A stretch of DNA of 64,000 nt from contig JAMKCF010000003.1 of the NCBI GenBank assembly GCA_023634235.1, forward strand, positions 16,896,742-16,960,741. The letters run 5' to 3'. This document shows positions 40,501 to 53,502 of this stretch, piece by piece. Both the position numbers and the translations under genes were made by a program. The notes beneath the pieces were generated by a model, which was not told the DNA's origin, searched no databases, and was given only the letters and a program-made list of their open reading frames with translations. The number at the start of each line of letters is the position of its first letter. The stretch's first letter is position 1. Source of the stretch: Pisaster brevispinus (lineage: Eukaryota > Echinodermata > Asteroidea > Forcipulatida > Asteriidae).

Positions 40501-43300
40501 GATTTGAACCATTATTTCACTTATGTGGTAGGAATTTTGCTTGTCTTTGCGTGGAACAGATAGCCTAGTGGTTGGGAGATAGTTTCTGGTGGGTCGGGAC
40601 CACGGTTCGAATCCCGACAAGGTCCTTGATTCACTTTTTCTTTTTGCTGAGTCTAAGGATTTGAATCATGATTTCACTTATGAGGTAAGAATTTCGCTTG
40701 TCTTTGCGGCGAACAGATAGCCCAGTGGTTGGGAAATAGTTTCTGGTGGGTCGGGACCACGGTTCGAATCCCGGCAGGGTCCTTGATTCACTTTTTCTTT
40801 GTTCTAAGTCTTTAGATTTGAATCATGATTTCACTTATGAGGTAAGAATTTCGCTTGTCTTTGCGGCGAACAGATAGCCCAGTGGTTGGGAAATAGTTTC
40901 TGGTGGGTCGGGACCACGGTTCGAATCCCGGCAGGGTCCTTGATTCACTTTTCTTTGTTCTAAGTCTTTAGCTTTGAATCATGATTTCACTTATGAGGTA
41001 TAGATTGCGCTTGTCTTTGAGTGAACAAATAGCCCAGTGGTTGAGAGATAGTTTCTGGTGGGTCGGGACCACGGTTCGAATCCCGACAAGGTCCTTGATT
41101 CACTTTTACTTTTTGCTGAGTCTAAGGATTTAAATCATGATTTCACTTATGAGGTAAGAATTTCGCTTGTCTTTGCGTGGAACAGATAGCCCAGTGGTTG
41201 GGAGATAGTTTCTGGTGGATCGGGACCACGGTTCGAATCCCGGCAGTGTCCTTGATTCACTTTTTCTTTTTTCTAAATCTTTAGATTTGAATCATGATTT
41301 CACTTATGAGGTAAGAATTTCGCTTGTTTTTGCGTGGAACAGATAGCCCAGTGGTTGGGAGATAGTTTCTGTTGGGTCGGGACCATGGTTCGAATCCCAG
41401 CAGTGTTCTTGATTCACTTTTTCTTTTTTCTAAGTCTTTAGATTTGAATCATGATTTCACTTATGAGGTAAGAATTTCGCTTGTCTTTGCGTGGAACAGA
41501 TAGCCCAGTGGTTGAAGATAGTTTCTGGTGGGTCGGGACCATGGTTCGAATCCCGGCAGTGTCCTTGATTCACTTTTTCTTTTTGCTGAGTCTAATGAAT
41601 TGAATCATGATTTCACTTATAAGGTAAGAATTTCGCTTGTCTTTGCGTGGAACAGATAGCCCAGTGGTTGGGAGATAGTTTCTGGTGGGTCGGGACCATG
41701 GTTCGAATCCCGGCAGTGTCCTTGATTCACTTTTTCTTTTTGCTGAGTCTAAGGAATTGAATCATGATTTCACTTATAAGGTAAGAATTTCGCTTGTCTT
41801 TGCTTGGAACAGATAGCCCAGTGGTTGGGAGATAGTTTCTGGTGGGTCGGGACCATGGTTCGAATCCCGGCAGTGTCCTTGATTCACTTTTTCCTTTTTC
41901 TGAGTCTAAAGATTTGAATCATGATTTCACTTATGAGGTAAGAATTTCGCTTGTCTTTGCCTGGAACAGATAGCCCAGTGGTTGGGAGATAGTTTCTGGT
42001 GGATCGGGACCACGGTTCGAATCCCGGCAGTGTCCTTGATTCACTTTTTCTTTTTTCTGAGTCTAAAGATTTGAATCATGATTTCACTTATGAGGTAAGA
42101 ATTTCGCATGTCTTTGCATGGAACAGATAGCCCAGTGGTTGGTAGATAGTTTCTGGTGGGTCGGGACCACGGTTCGAATCCCGGCAGGGTCCTTGATTCA
42201 CTTTTTCTTTTTTCTTAGTCTTTAGATTTGAATCATGAGTTCACTTATGAGGTATAGATTGCGCTTGTCTTTGAGTGGAACAAATAGCCCAGTGGTTGGG
42301 AGATAGTTTCTGGTGGGTCGGGACCATGGTTCGAATCCCGGCAGTGTCCTTGATTCACTTTTTCCTTTTTCTGAGTCTAAAGATTTGAATCATGATTTCA
42401 CTTATGAGGTAAGAATTTCGCATGTCTTTGCATGGAACAGATAGCCCAGTGGTTGGGAGATAGTTTCTGGTGGGTCGGGACCATGGTTCGAATCCCGTCA
42501 GTGTCCTTGATTCACTTTTTCCTTTTTCTGAGTCTAAAGATTTGAACCATTATTTCACTTATGTGGTAGGAATTTTGCTTGTCTTTGCGTGGAACAGATA
42601 GCCTAGTGGTTGGGAGATAGTTTCTGGTGGATCGTGACCACGGTTCGAATCCCGGCAGTGTCCTTGACTCACTTTTTCTTTTTTCTGAGTCTAAAGATTT
42701 GAATCATGATTACACTTATGAGGTAAGAATTTCGCTTGTCTTTGCGGCGAACAGATAGCCCAGTGGTTGGGAAATAGTTTCTGGTGGGTCGGGACCACGG
42801 TTCGAATCCCGGCAGGTTCCTTGATTCACTTTTTCTTTTTTCTAAGTCTTTAGATTTCAATCATGATTTCACTTATGAGGTATAGATTGCGCTTGTCTTT
42901 GAGTGGACCAAATAGCCCAGTGGTTGGGAGATAGTTTCTGGTGGGTCGGGACCACGGTTCGAATCCCGACAAGGTCCTTGATTCACTTTTTTCTTTTTGC
43001 TGAGTCTAAGGATTTGAATCATGATTTCACTTATGAGGGAGGAATTTCGCTTGTCTTTGCGTGGAACAAATAGCCCAGTGGTTGGGAGATAGTTTCTGGT
43101 GGTTCGGGACCACGGTTCGAATCCCGGCAGGGTCCTTGATTCACTTTTTCTTTTTTTCTGAGTCTAAAGATTTGAATAATGATTTCACTTTTGAGGTAAA
43201 AATTTCGCTTGTCTTTGCGTGGAACACATAGCCCAGTGGTTGGGAAATAGTTTCTGGTGGGTCGGGACCACGGTTCGAATCCCGGCAGGGTCCTTGATTC
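37501..43300 (+). repeat. Block 9: interleaved 1,717-bp and 4,854-bp offset duplications
   Basis: The stretch 38,770-39,600 recurs at 40,487-41,316 (offset 1,716-1,717 bp, about 11 monomers; the 10-bp shortfall includes a 9-bp deletion at 39,937). The stretch 37,500-38,460 recurs near 42,340-43,300 (offset 4,854 bp; the marker tgagggaggaattt is near 38,178 and 43,032). Units with tttgcggcgaac and ggatcgtgaccacgg are typical. The monomer near 41,020 has lost one G in gagtgaac. Confidence 0.82.
39935..39950 (+). other. Monomer with A box deleted (9 bp lost)
   Basis: The usual gcgaacagatagcccagtgg reads gcgaacagtggttggg here. The 9 bp atagcccag are missing, between two cag repeats, so one repeat copy remains. 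The B box at about 39,974-39,984 is intact. The unit is a natural A-minus, B-plus variant. Confidence 0.92.
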
Positions 43301-46300
43301 ACTTTTTCTTTTTTCTAAGTCTTTAGATTTGAATCATGATTTCACTTATGAGGTATAGATTGCGCTTGTCTTTGAGTGGAACAAATAGCCCAGTGGTTGG
43401 GAGATAGTTTCTGGTGGGTCGGGACCACGGTTCGAATCCCGGCAGTGTCCTTGATTCACTTTTTCCTTTTTCTGAGTCTAAAGATTTGAATCATGATTTC
43501 ACTTATGAGGTAATAATTTCGCATGTCTTTGCATGGAACAGATAGCCCAGTGGTTGGGAGATAGTTTCTGGTGGGTCGGGACCACGGTTCGAATCCCGAC
43601 AAGGTCCTTGATTCACTTTTTCTTTTTGCTGAGTCTAAGGATTTGAATCATGATTTCACTTATGAGGGAGGAATTTCGCTTGTCATTGCGTGGAACAAAT
43701 AGCCCAGTGGTTGGGAGATAGTTTCTGGTGGGTCGGGACCACGGTTCGAATCCCGACAAGGTCCTTGATTCACTTTTTCTTTTTGCTGAGTCTAAGGATT
43801 TGAATCATGATTTCACTTATGAGGGAGGAATTTCGCTTGTCTTTGCGTGGAACACATAGCCCAGTGGTTGGGAGATAGTTTCTGGTGGATCGGGACCCCG
43901 GTTCGAATCCCTGCAGGGTCCTTGATTCACTCTTTCTTTTTCATAAGTCTAAAGATTTGAATCATGATTTCACTTATGTGTTAGGAATTTTGCTTGTCTT
44001 TGCGTGGAACAGATAGCCTAGTGGTTGGGAGATAGTTTATGGTGGATCGTGACCACGGTTCGAATCCCGGCAGTGTCCTTGACTCACTTTTTCTTTTTTC
44101 TGAGTCTAAAGATTTGAATCATGATTTCACTTATGAGGTAAGAATTTCGCTTGTCTTTGCGTGGAACAGATAGCCTAGTGGTTGGGAGATAGTTTCTGGT
44201 GGGTCGGGACCATGGTTCGAATCCCGGCAGTGTCCTTGATTCACTTTTTCCTTTTTCTGAGTCTAAAGATTTGAACCATTATTTCACTTATGTGTTAGGA
44301 ATTTTGCTTGTCTTTGCGTGGAACAGATAGCCTAGTGGTTGGGAGATAGTTTCTGGTGGGTCGGGACCACGGTTCGAATCCCGACAAGGTCCTTGATTCA
44401 CTTTTTCTTTTTGCTGAGTCTAAGGATTTGAATCATGATTTCACTTATGAGGGAGGAATTTCGCTTGTCTTTGCGTGGAACACATAGCCCAGTGGTTGGG
44501 AGATAGTTTCTGGTGGATCGGGACCCCGGTTCGAATCCCTGCAGGGTCCTTGATTCACTCTTTCTTTTTCATAAGTCTAAAGATTTGAATCATGATTTCA
44601 CTTATGAGGTAGGAATTTCGCTTGTCTTTGCGTGGAACAGATGACCCAGTGGTTGGGAGACAGTTTCTGTTGGATCGGAACCCCGGTTCAAATCCCGGCA
44701 GGGTCCTTGATTCACATTTTCTTTTTTCTAAGTCTTTAGATTTCAATCATGATTTCACTTATGAGGTAGGAACTTCGGTTGTCTTTGCGTGGAACAAACA
44801 GCCCAGTGGTTGGGAGATAGTTTGTGGTGGGTCGGGACCACGGTTCGAATCCCACCAGTGTTCTTGATTCACTTTTTCTTTTTTCTAAGTCTTTAGATTT
44901 GAATCATTATTTCACTTATGTGTTAGGAATTTTGCTTGTCTTTGCGTGGAACAGATAGCCTAGTGGTTGGGAGATAGTTTATGGTGGATCGTGACCACGG
45001 TTCGAATCCCGGCAGTGTCCTTGACTCACTTTTTCTTTTTTCTGAGTCTAAAGATTTGAATCATGATTTCACTTATGAGGTAAGAATTTCGCTTGTCTTT
45101 GCGTGGAACAGATAGCCTAGTGGTTGGGAGATAGTTTCTGGTGGGTCGGGACCATGGTTCGAATCCCGGCAGTGTCCTTGATTCACTTTTTCCTTTTTCT
45201 GAGTCTAAAGATTTGAACCATTATTTCACTTATGTGTTAGGAATTTTGCTTGTCTTTGCGTGGAACAGATAGCCTAGTGGTTGGGAGATAGTTTCTGGTG
45301 GATCGTGACCACGGTTCGAATCCCGGCAGTGTCCTTGACTCACTTTTTCTTTTTTCTGAGTCTAAAGATTTGAATCATGATTTCAATTATGAGGTAAGAA
45401 ATTCGCTTGTCTTTGCGGCGAACAGATAGCCCAGTGGTTGGGAAATAGTTTCTGGTGGGTCGGGACCACGGTTCGAATCCCGCAGTGTCCTTGATTCACT
45501 TTTTCTTTTTTCTAAGTCTTTAGATTTCAATCATGATTTCACTTATGAGGTAGGAACTTCGGTTGTCTTTGCGTGGAACAAACAGCCCAGTGGTTGGGAG
45601 ATAGTTTGTGGTGGGTCGGGACCACGGTTCGAATCCCGGCAGTGTTCTTGATTCACTTTTTCCTTTTTCTGAGTCTAAAGATTTGAATCATGATTTCACT
45701 TATGTGGTAGGAATTTCGCTTGTCTTTGCGTGGAACAGATGACCCAGTGGTTGGGAGACAGTTTCTGTTGGATCGGAACCCCGGTTCAAATCCCGGCAGG
45801 GTCCTTGATTCACATTTTCTTTTTTCTAAGTCTTTAGATTTGAATCATGATTTCACTTATGAGGTAAGAATTTCGCTTGTCTTTGCGTGGAACAGATAGC
45901 CCAGTGGTTGGGAGATAGTTTCTGGTGGGTCGGGACCATGGTTCGAATCCCGACAAGGTCCTTGATTCACTCTTTCTTGTTCATAAGTCTAAAGATTTGA
46001 ATCATGATTTCACTTATGAGGTAGGAATTTCGCTTGTCTTTGCGTGGAACAGATGACCCAGTGGTTGGGAGACAGTTTCTGTTGGATCGGAACCCCGGTT
46101 CAAATCCCGGCAGGGTCCTTGATTCACATTTTTTTTTTCTAACTCTTTAGATTTGAATCATGATTTCACTTATGAGGTAAGAATTTCGCTTGTCTTTGCG
46201 TGGAACAGATAGCCCAGTGGTTGGGAGATAGTTTCTGGTGGGTCGGGACCATGGTTCGAATCCCGCAGTGTCCTTGATTCACTTTTTTCCTTTTTTGAGT

Positions 46301-47000
46301 CTAAAGATTTGAATCATGATTTCACTTATGAGGTAAGAATTTCGCTTGTCTTTGCGTGGAACAGATAGCCTAGTGGTTGGGAGATAGTTTCTGGTGGGTC
46401 GGGACCATGGTTCGAATTCCGGCAGTGTCCTTGATTCACTTTTTCCTTTTTCTGAGTCTAAAGATTTGAACCATTTTTTCACTTATGTGGTAGGAATGTT
46501 GCTTGTCTTTGCGTGGAACAGATAGCCTAGTGGTTGGGAGATAGTTTCTGGTGGGTCGGGACCACGGTTCGAATCCCGCAGTGTCCTTGATTCACTTTTT
46601 CTTTTTTCTAAGTCTTTAGATTTCAATCATGATTTCACTTATGAGGTATAGATTGCGCTTGTCTTTGAGTGGAACAAATAGCCCAGTGGTTGGGAGATAG
46701 TTTCTGGTGGGTCGGGACCACGGTTCGAATCCCGACAAGGTCCTTGATTCACTCTTTCTTGTTCATAAGTCTAAAGATTTGAATCATGATTTCACTTATG
46801 AGGTAGGAATTTCGCTTGTCTTTGCGTGGAACGGATGACCCAGTGGTTGGGAGACAGTTTCTGTTGGATCGGAACCCCGGTTCAAATCCCGGCAGGGTCC
46901 TTGATTCACATTTTCTTTTTTCTAAGTCTTTAGATTTGAATCATGATTTCACTTATGAGGTAAGAATTTCGCTTGTCTTTGCGTGGAACAGATAGCCCAG
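43301..47000 (+). repeat. Block 10: 628-, 782- and 942-bp repeats
   Basis: ctgcagggtcc is at 43,911 and 44,539 (628 bp, four monomers). gtttatggtggatcgtg is at about 44,036 and 44,978 (942 bp). tctttcttgttcataag is at 45,971 and 46,753 (782 bp). cacttatgtgttagg occurs four times between 43,970 and 45,240. B-box flanks shortened to gaatcccgcagtg appear near 45,476, 46,258 and 46,571. Doubly altered monomers (tgacccagtgg, ttcaaatcc) are at about 44,640, 45,737, 46,050 and 46,832. Confidence 0.82.
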
Positions 47001-50000
47001 TGGTTGGGAGATAGTTTCTGGTGGGTCGGGACCATGGTTCGAATTCCGGCAGTGTCATTGATTCACTTTTTCCTTTTTCTGAGTCTAAAGATTTGAACCA
47101 TTATTTCACTTATGTGGTAGGAATGTTGCTTGTCTTTGCGTGGAACAGATAGCCTAGTGGTTGGGAGATCGTTTCTGGTGGATCGTGACCACGGTTCGAA
47201 TCCCGGCAGTGTCCTTGATTCACTTTTTCCTTTTTCTGAGTCTAAAGATTTGAACCATTATTTCACTTATGTGGTAGGAATTTTGCTTGTCTTTGCGTGG
47301 AACAGATAGCCTAGTGGTTGGGAGATAGTTTCTGGTGGATCGTGACCATGGTTCGAAAACCGGCAGTGTCCTTGACTCACTTTTTCTTTTTTATGAGTCT
47401 AAAGATTTGAATCATGATTTCATTTATGAGGTAAGAATTTCGCTTGTCTTTGCGTGGAACAGATAGCCCAGTGGTTGGGAACTAGTTTCTGGTGGGTCGG
47501 GACCACGGTTCGAATCCCGGCAGGGTCCTTGATTCACTTTTTCTTTTTTCTAAGTCTTTATATTTGAATCATGATTACACTTATGAGGTAAGAATTTCGC
47601 TTGTCTTTGCGTGGAACACATAGCCCAGTGGTTGGGAGATAGTTTCTGGTGGATCGGGACCACGGTTCGAATCCCGGCAGTGTCCTTGATTCACTTTTTC
47701 TTTTTTTCTGAGTCTAAAGATTTGAATCATGATTTCACTTACGAGGTAAGAATTTCGCATGTCTTTGCGTGGAACACATAGCCCAGTGGTTGGGAGATAG
47801 TTTCTGGTGGATCGGGACCACGGTTCGAATCCCGGCAGTGTCCTTGATTCACTTTTTCTTTTTTCTGAGTCTAAAGATTTGAATCATGATTTCACTTACG
47901 AGGTAAGAATTTCGCATGTCTTTGCGTGGAGCAGATAGCCCAGTGGTTGGGAGATAGTTTCTGGTGGGTCGGGACCACTGTTCGAATCCGGGCAGTGTCC
48001 TTGATTCACTTTTTCTTTTTTTCTGAGTCTAAAGATTTGAATCATGATTTCACTTATGTGGTAGGAATTTTGCTTGTCTTTGCGTGGAAAAGATAGCCTA
48101 GTGGTTGGGAGATAGTTTCTGGTGGATCGTGACCACGGTTCGAATCCCGGCAGTGTCCTTGACTCACTTTTTCTTTTTTATGAGTCTAAAGATTTGAATC
48201 ATGATTTCACTTATGAGGTAAGAATTTCGCTTGTCTTTGCGTGGAACAGATAGCCCAGTGGTTGGGAGATAGTTTCTGGTGGGTCGGGACCACGGTTCGA
48301 ATCCCGGCAGTGTCCTTGATTCACTTTTTCTTTTTTCTGAGTCTAAAGATTTGAATCATAATTACACTTATGAGGTAAGAATTTCGCTTGTCTTTGCGTG
48401 GAACACATAGCCCAGTGGTTGGGAGATAGTTTCTGGTGGATCGGGACCACGGTTCGAATCCCGGCAGTGTCCTTGATTCACTTTTTCTTTTTTCTGAGTC
48501 TAAAGATTTGAATCATGATTTCACTTATGAGGTAAGAATTTCGCATGTCTTTGCGTGGAGCAGATAGCCCAGTGGTTGGGAGATAGTTTCTGGTGGGTCG
48601 GGACCATGGTTCGAATTCCGGCAGTGTCATTGATTCACTTTTTCCTTTTTCTGAGTCTAAAGATTTGAACCATTATTTCACTTATGTGGTAGGAATGTTG
48701 CTTGTCTTTGCGTGGAACAGATAGCCTAGTGGTTGGGAGATCGTTTCTGGTGGATCGTGACCACGGTTCGAATCCCGGCAGTGTCCTTGATTCACTTTTT
48801 CCTTTTTCTGAGTCTAAAGATTTGAACCATTATTTCACTTATGTGGTAGGAATTTTGCTTGTCTTTGCGTGGAACAGATAGCCTAGTGGTTGGGAGATAG
48901 TTTCTGGTGGATCGTGACCACGGTTCGAAAACCGGCAGTGTCCTTGACTCACTTTTTCTTTTTTATGAGTCTAAAGATTTGAATCATGATTTCATTTATG
49001 AGGTAAGAATTTCGCTTGTCTTTGCGTGGAACAGATAGCCCAGTGGTTGGGAACTAGTTTCTGGTGGGTCGGGACCACGGTTCGAATCCCGGCAGGGTCC
49101 TTGATTCACTTTTTCTTTTTTCTAAGTCTTTAGATTTGAATCATGATTACACTTATGAGGTAAGAATTTCGCTTGTCTTTGCGTGGAACACATAGCCCAG
49201 TGGTTGGGAGATAGTTTCTGGTGGATCGGGACCACAGTTCGAATCCCGGCAGTGTCCTTGATTCACTTTTTCTTTTTTTCTGAGTCTAAAGATTTGAATC
49301 ATGATTTCACTTACGAGGTAAGAATTTCGCATGTCTTTGCGTGGAGCAGATAGCCCAGTGGTTGGGAGATAGTTTCTGGTGCGTCGGGACCACTGTTCGA
49401 ATCCCGGCAGTGTCCTTGATTCACTTTTTCTTTTTTTCTGAGTCTAAAGATTTGAATCATGATTTCACTTATGAGGTAAGAATTTCGCATGTCTTTGCAT
49501 GGAACAGATAGCCCAGTGGTTGGGAGATAGTTTCTGGTGGGTCGGGACCATGGTTCGAATCCCGGCAGTGTCCTTGTTTCACTTTTTCTTTTTTTCTGAG
49601 TCTAAAGATTTGAATCATAATTTCATTTATGAGGTAAGAATTTCGCTTGTCTTTGCGTGGAACAGATAGCCCAGTGGTTGGGAACTAGTTTCTGGTGGGT
49701 CGGGACCACGGTTCGAATCCCGGCAGGGTCCTTGATTCACTTTTTCTTTTTTCTAAGTCTTTAGATTTGAATCATGATTACACTTATGAGGTAAGAATTT
49801 CGCTTGTCTTTGCGTGGAACACATAGCCAAGTGGTTGGGAGATAGTTTCTGGTGGATCGGGACCACGGTTCGAATCCCGGCAGTGTCCTTGATTCACTTT
49901 TTCTTTTTTCTGAGTCTAAAGATTTGAATCATGATTTCACTTATGAGGTAAGAATTTCGCATGTCTTTGCATGGAACAGACAGCCCAGTGGTTGGGAGAT

Positions 50001-50020
50001 AGTTTCTGGTGGGTCGGGAC
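47001..50020 (+). repeat. Block 11: 1,572-bp ten-monomer tandem duplication
   Basis: gaattccggcagtgtcattg is at 47,041 and 48,613, and the unusual B-box lesion ggttcgaaaaccgg is at 47,351 and 48,923, both 1,572 bp apart. The second copy lacks one of two adjacent tgagtctaaag/ttacgaggtaag monomers found near 47,700-47,920. The rare gtggagcagatag variant is at about 47,927, 48,555 and 49,342. Confidence 0.85.
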
Positions 50021-50029
50021 CATGGTTCG

Positions 50030-50050
50030 AATCCCGGCAGATTCACTTTT
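50030..50050 (+). other. 8-bp deletion downstream of a B box
   Basis: cccggcag is followed directly by attcactttttcc. The usual tgtccttg, which holds the 3' strand of the acceptor-like pairing, is missing. The boxes and the T tract remain. Confidence 0.88.
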
Positions 50051-52641
50051 TCCTTTTTCTGAGTCTAAAGATTTGAACCATTATTTCACTTATGTGGTAG
50101 GAATTTCGCTTGTCTTTGCGTGGAACAGATAGCCTAGTAGTTGGGAGATAGTTTCTGGTGGATCGTGACCACGGTTCGAATCCCGGCAGTGTCCTTGACT
50201 CACTTTTTCTTTTTTATGAGTCTAAAGATTTGAATCATGATTTCACTTATGAGGTAAGAATTTCGCTTGTCTTCGCGTGGAACAGATAGCCCAGTTGGTG
50301 GGAGATAGTTTCTGGTGGATCGGGACCACGGTTCGAATCCCGGCAGTGTCCTTGATTCACTTTTTTCTTTTTTCTGAGTCTAAAGATTTGAATCATGATT
50401 TCACTTATGAGGTATAGATTGCGCTTGTCTTTGAGTGGAACAAATAGCCCAGTGGTTGGGAGATAGTTTCTGGTGGATCGTGACCACGGTTCGAATCCCG
50501 GCAGTGTCCTTGACTCACTTTTTCTTTTTTATGAGTCTAAAGATTTGAATCATTAATTTCACTTATGAGGTAAGAATTTCGCTTGTCTTTGCGTGGAACA
50601 GATAGCCCAGTGGTTGGGAGATAGTTTCTGGTGGATCGGGACCACGGTTCGAATCCCGCAGGGTCCTTGATTCACTTTTTCTTTTTTCTAAGTCTTTAGA
50701 TTTGAATCATGATTTCACTTATGAGGTATAGATTGCGCTTGTCTTTGAGTGGAACAAATAGCCCAGTGGTTGGGGGATAGTTTCTGGTCGGTCGGGACCA
50801 CGGTTCGAATCCCGGCAGTGTCCTTGATTCACTTTTTCTTTTTTCTGAGTCTAAAGATTTGAATCATGATTTCACTTATGAGGTAAGAATTTCGCATGTC
50901 TTTGCATGGAACAGATAGCCCAGTGGTTGGGAGATAGTTTCTGGTGGGTCGGGACCACGGTTCGAATCCCGGCAGTGTCCTTGATTCACTTTTTCTTTTT
51001 TCTAAATCTTTAGATTTGAATCATGATTTCACTTATGAGGTAAGAATTTCGCTTGTCTTTGCGTGGAACAGATAGCCCAGTGGTTGGGAGATAGTTTATG
51101 GTGGGTCGGGACCATGGTTCGAATCCAGGCAGTGTCCTTGATTCATTTTTTCCTTTTTCTGAGTCTAAAGATTTGAACCATTATTTCACTTATGTGGTAG
51201 GAATTTTGCTTGTCCTTGCGTGGAACAGATAGCCTAGTGGTTGGGAGATAGTTTCTGGTGGATCGTGACCACGGTTCGAATCCCGGCAGTGTCCTTGACT
51301 CACTTTTTCTTTTTTCTGATTCTTAAGATTTGAATCATGATTTCACTTATGAGGTAAGAATTTCGCTTGTCTTTGCGTGGAACAGATAGCCCAGTGGTTG
51401 GGAGATAGTTTCTGGTGGATCAGGACCACGGTTCGAATCCCGGCAGTGTCCTTGATTCACTTTTTCTTTTTTTCTAAGTCTTTAGATTTGAATCATGATT
51501 TCACTTATGAGGTATAGATTGCGCTTGTCTTTGAGTGGAACAAATAGCAAAGTGGTTGGGAGATAGTTTCTGGTGGGTCGGGACCACTGTTCGAATCCTA
51601 CAAGGTCCTTGATTCACTTTTTCTTTTTGCTGAGTCTAAGGATTTGAATCATGATTTCACTTATGAGGTAAGAATTTCGCTTGTCTTTGCGTGGAACACA
51701 TAGCCCAGTGGTTGGTAGATAGTTTCTGGTGGATCGGGACCACGGTTCGAATCCCGGCAGTGCCCTTGATTCATTTTTTTCTTTTTTCTGAGTCTAAAGA
51801 TTTGAATCATGATTTCACTTACGAGGTAAGAATTTCGCTTGTCTTCGCGTGGAACAGATAGCCCAGTTGGTGGGAGATAGTTTATGGTGGGTCGGGACCA
51901 TGGTTCGAATCCAGGCAGTGTCCTTGATTCATTTTTTCCTTTTTCTGAGTCTAAAGATTTGAACCATTATTTCACTTATGTGGTAGGAATTTTGCTTGTC
52001 TTTGCGTGGAACAGATAGCCTAGTGGTTGGGAGATAGTTTCTGGTGGATCGTGACCACGGTTCGAATCCCGGCAGTGTCCTTGACTCACTTTTTCTTTTT
52101 TCTGATTCTTAAGATTTGAATTATGATTTCACTTATGAGGTAAGAATTTCGCTTGTCTTTGCGTGGAACAGATAGCCCAGTGGTTGGGAGATAGTTTCTG
52201 GTGGATCAGGACCACGGTTCGAATCCCGGCAGTGTCCTTGATTCACTTTTTCTTTTTTTCTAAGTCTTTAGATTTGAATCATGATTTCACTTATGAGGTA
52301 TAGATTGCGCTTGTCTTTGAGTGGAACAAATAGCAAAGTGGTTGGGAGATAGTTTCTGGTGGGTCGGGACCACTGTTCGAATCCTACAAGGTCCTTGATT
52401 CACTTTTTCTTTTTGCTGAGTCTAAGGATTTGAATCATGATTTCACTTATGAGGTAAGAATTTCGCTTGTCTTTGCGTGGAACACATAGCCCAGTGGTTG
52501 GTAGATAGTTTCTGGTGGATCGGGACCACGGTTCAAATCCCGGCAGTGCCCTTGATTCATTTTTTTCTTTTTTCTGAGTCTAAAGATTTGAATCATGATT
52601 TCACTTACGAGGTAAGAATTTCGCTTGTCTTTGCGTGGAAC

Positions 52642-52679
52642 AGATAGCCCAGTGGTTGGGAGATAGCCCAGTGGTTGGG
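52642..52679 (+). repeat. 19-bp tandem duplication creating two A boxes (1 of 3)
   Basis: agatagcccagtggttggg occurs twice without a gap at 52,642-52,660 and 52,661-52,679. The monomer therefore has two A boxes, the proximal one at normal distance from the B box and the distal one 19 bp further away. Replication slippage followed by spreading through higher-order exchange is the simple explanation. Confidence 0.95.
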
Positions 52680-52974
52680 AGATAGTTTCTGGTGCATCGG
52701 GACCACGGTTCGAATCCCGGCAGTGTCCTTGATTCACTTTTTCTTTTTTCTAAATCTTTAGATTTGAATCATGATTTCACTTATGAGGTAAGAATTTCGC
52801 TTTTCTTTGCGTGGAACAGATAGCCCAGTGGTTGGGAGATAGTTTCTGGTGGGACGGGACCATGGTTCGAATCCAGGCAGTGTCCTTGATTCACTTTTTC
52901 CTTTTTCTGAGTCTAAAGATTTGAACCATTATTTCACTTATGTGGTAGGAATTTTGCTTGTCTTTGCGTGGAAC

Positions 52975-53012
52975 AGATAGCCCAGTGGTTGGGAGATAGC
53001 CCAGTGGTTGGG
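52975..53012 (+). repeat. 19-bp tandem duplication creating two A boxes (2 of 3)
   Basis: This is the same doubled agatagcccagtggttggg, 333 bp (two monomers plus 19 bp) after the first. Here it sits in a different monomer type, following tttgaaccattatttcac and ggaattttgc. The lesion has therefore moved between monomer backgrounds. Confidence 0.95.
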
Positions 53013-53464
53013 AGATAGTTTCTGGTGGATCGGGACCATGGTTCGAATCCCGGCAGTGTCCTCGATTCACTTTTTCCTTTTTCTGAGTCTAAAGATTTGA
53101 ACCATTATTTCACTTATGTGGTAGGAATTTTGCTTGTCTTTGCGTGGAACAGATAGCCTAGTGTTTAGGAGATAGTTTCTGGTGGATCGTGACCACGGTT
53201 CGAATCCCGGCAGTGTCCTTGACTCACTTTTTCTTTTTTCTGAGTCTAAAGATTTGAATCATGATTTCACTTATAAGGTAAGAATTTCGCTTGTCTTTGC
53301 GTGGAACACATAGCCCAGTGGTTGGGAGATAGTTTCTGGTGGATCGGGACCACGGTTCGAATCCCGGCAGTGCCCTTGATTCATTTTTTCTTTTTTCTGA
53401 GTCTAAAGATTTGAATCATGATTTCACTTACGAGGTAAGAATTTCGCTTGTCTTTGCGTGGAAC

Positions 53465-53502
53465 AGATAGCCCAGTGGTTGGGAGATAGCCCAGTGGTTG
53501 GG
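53465..53502 (+). repeat. 19-bp tandem duplication creating two A boxes (3 of 3)
   Basis: This third doubled A box lies 490 bp (three monomers plus 19 bp) after the second. It is in the same background as the first (preceded by ttacgaggtaag), consistent with copying of the local block. Confidence 0.95.
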
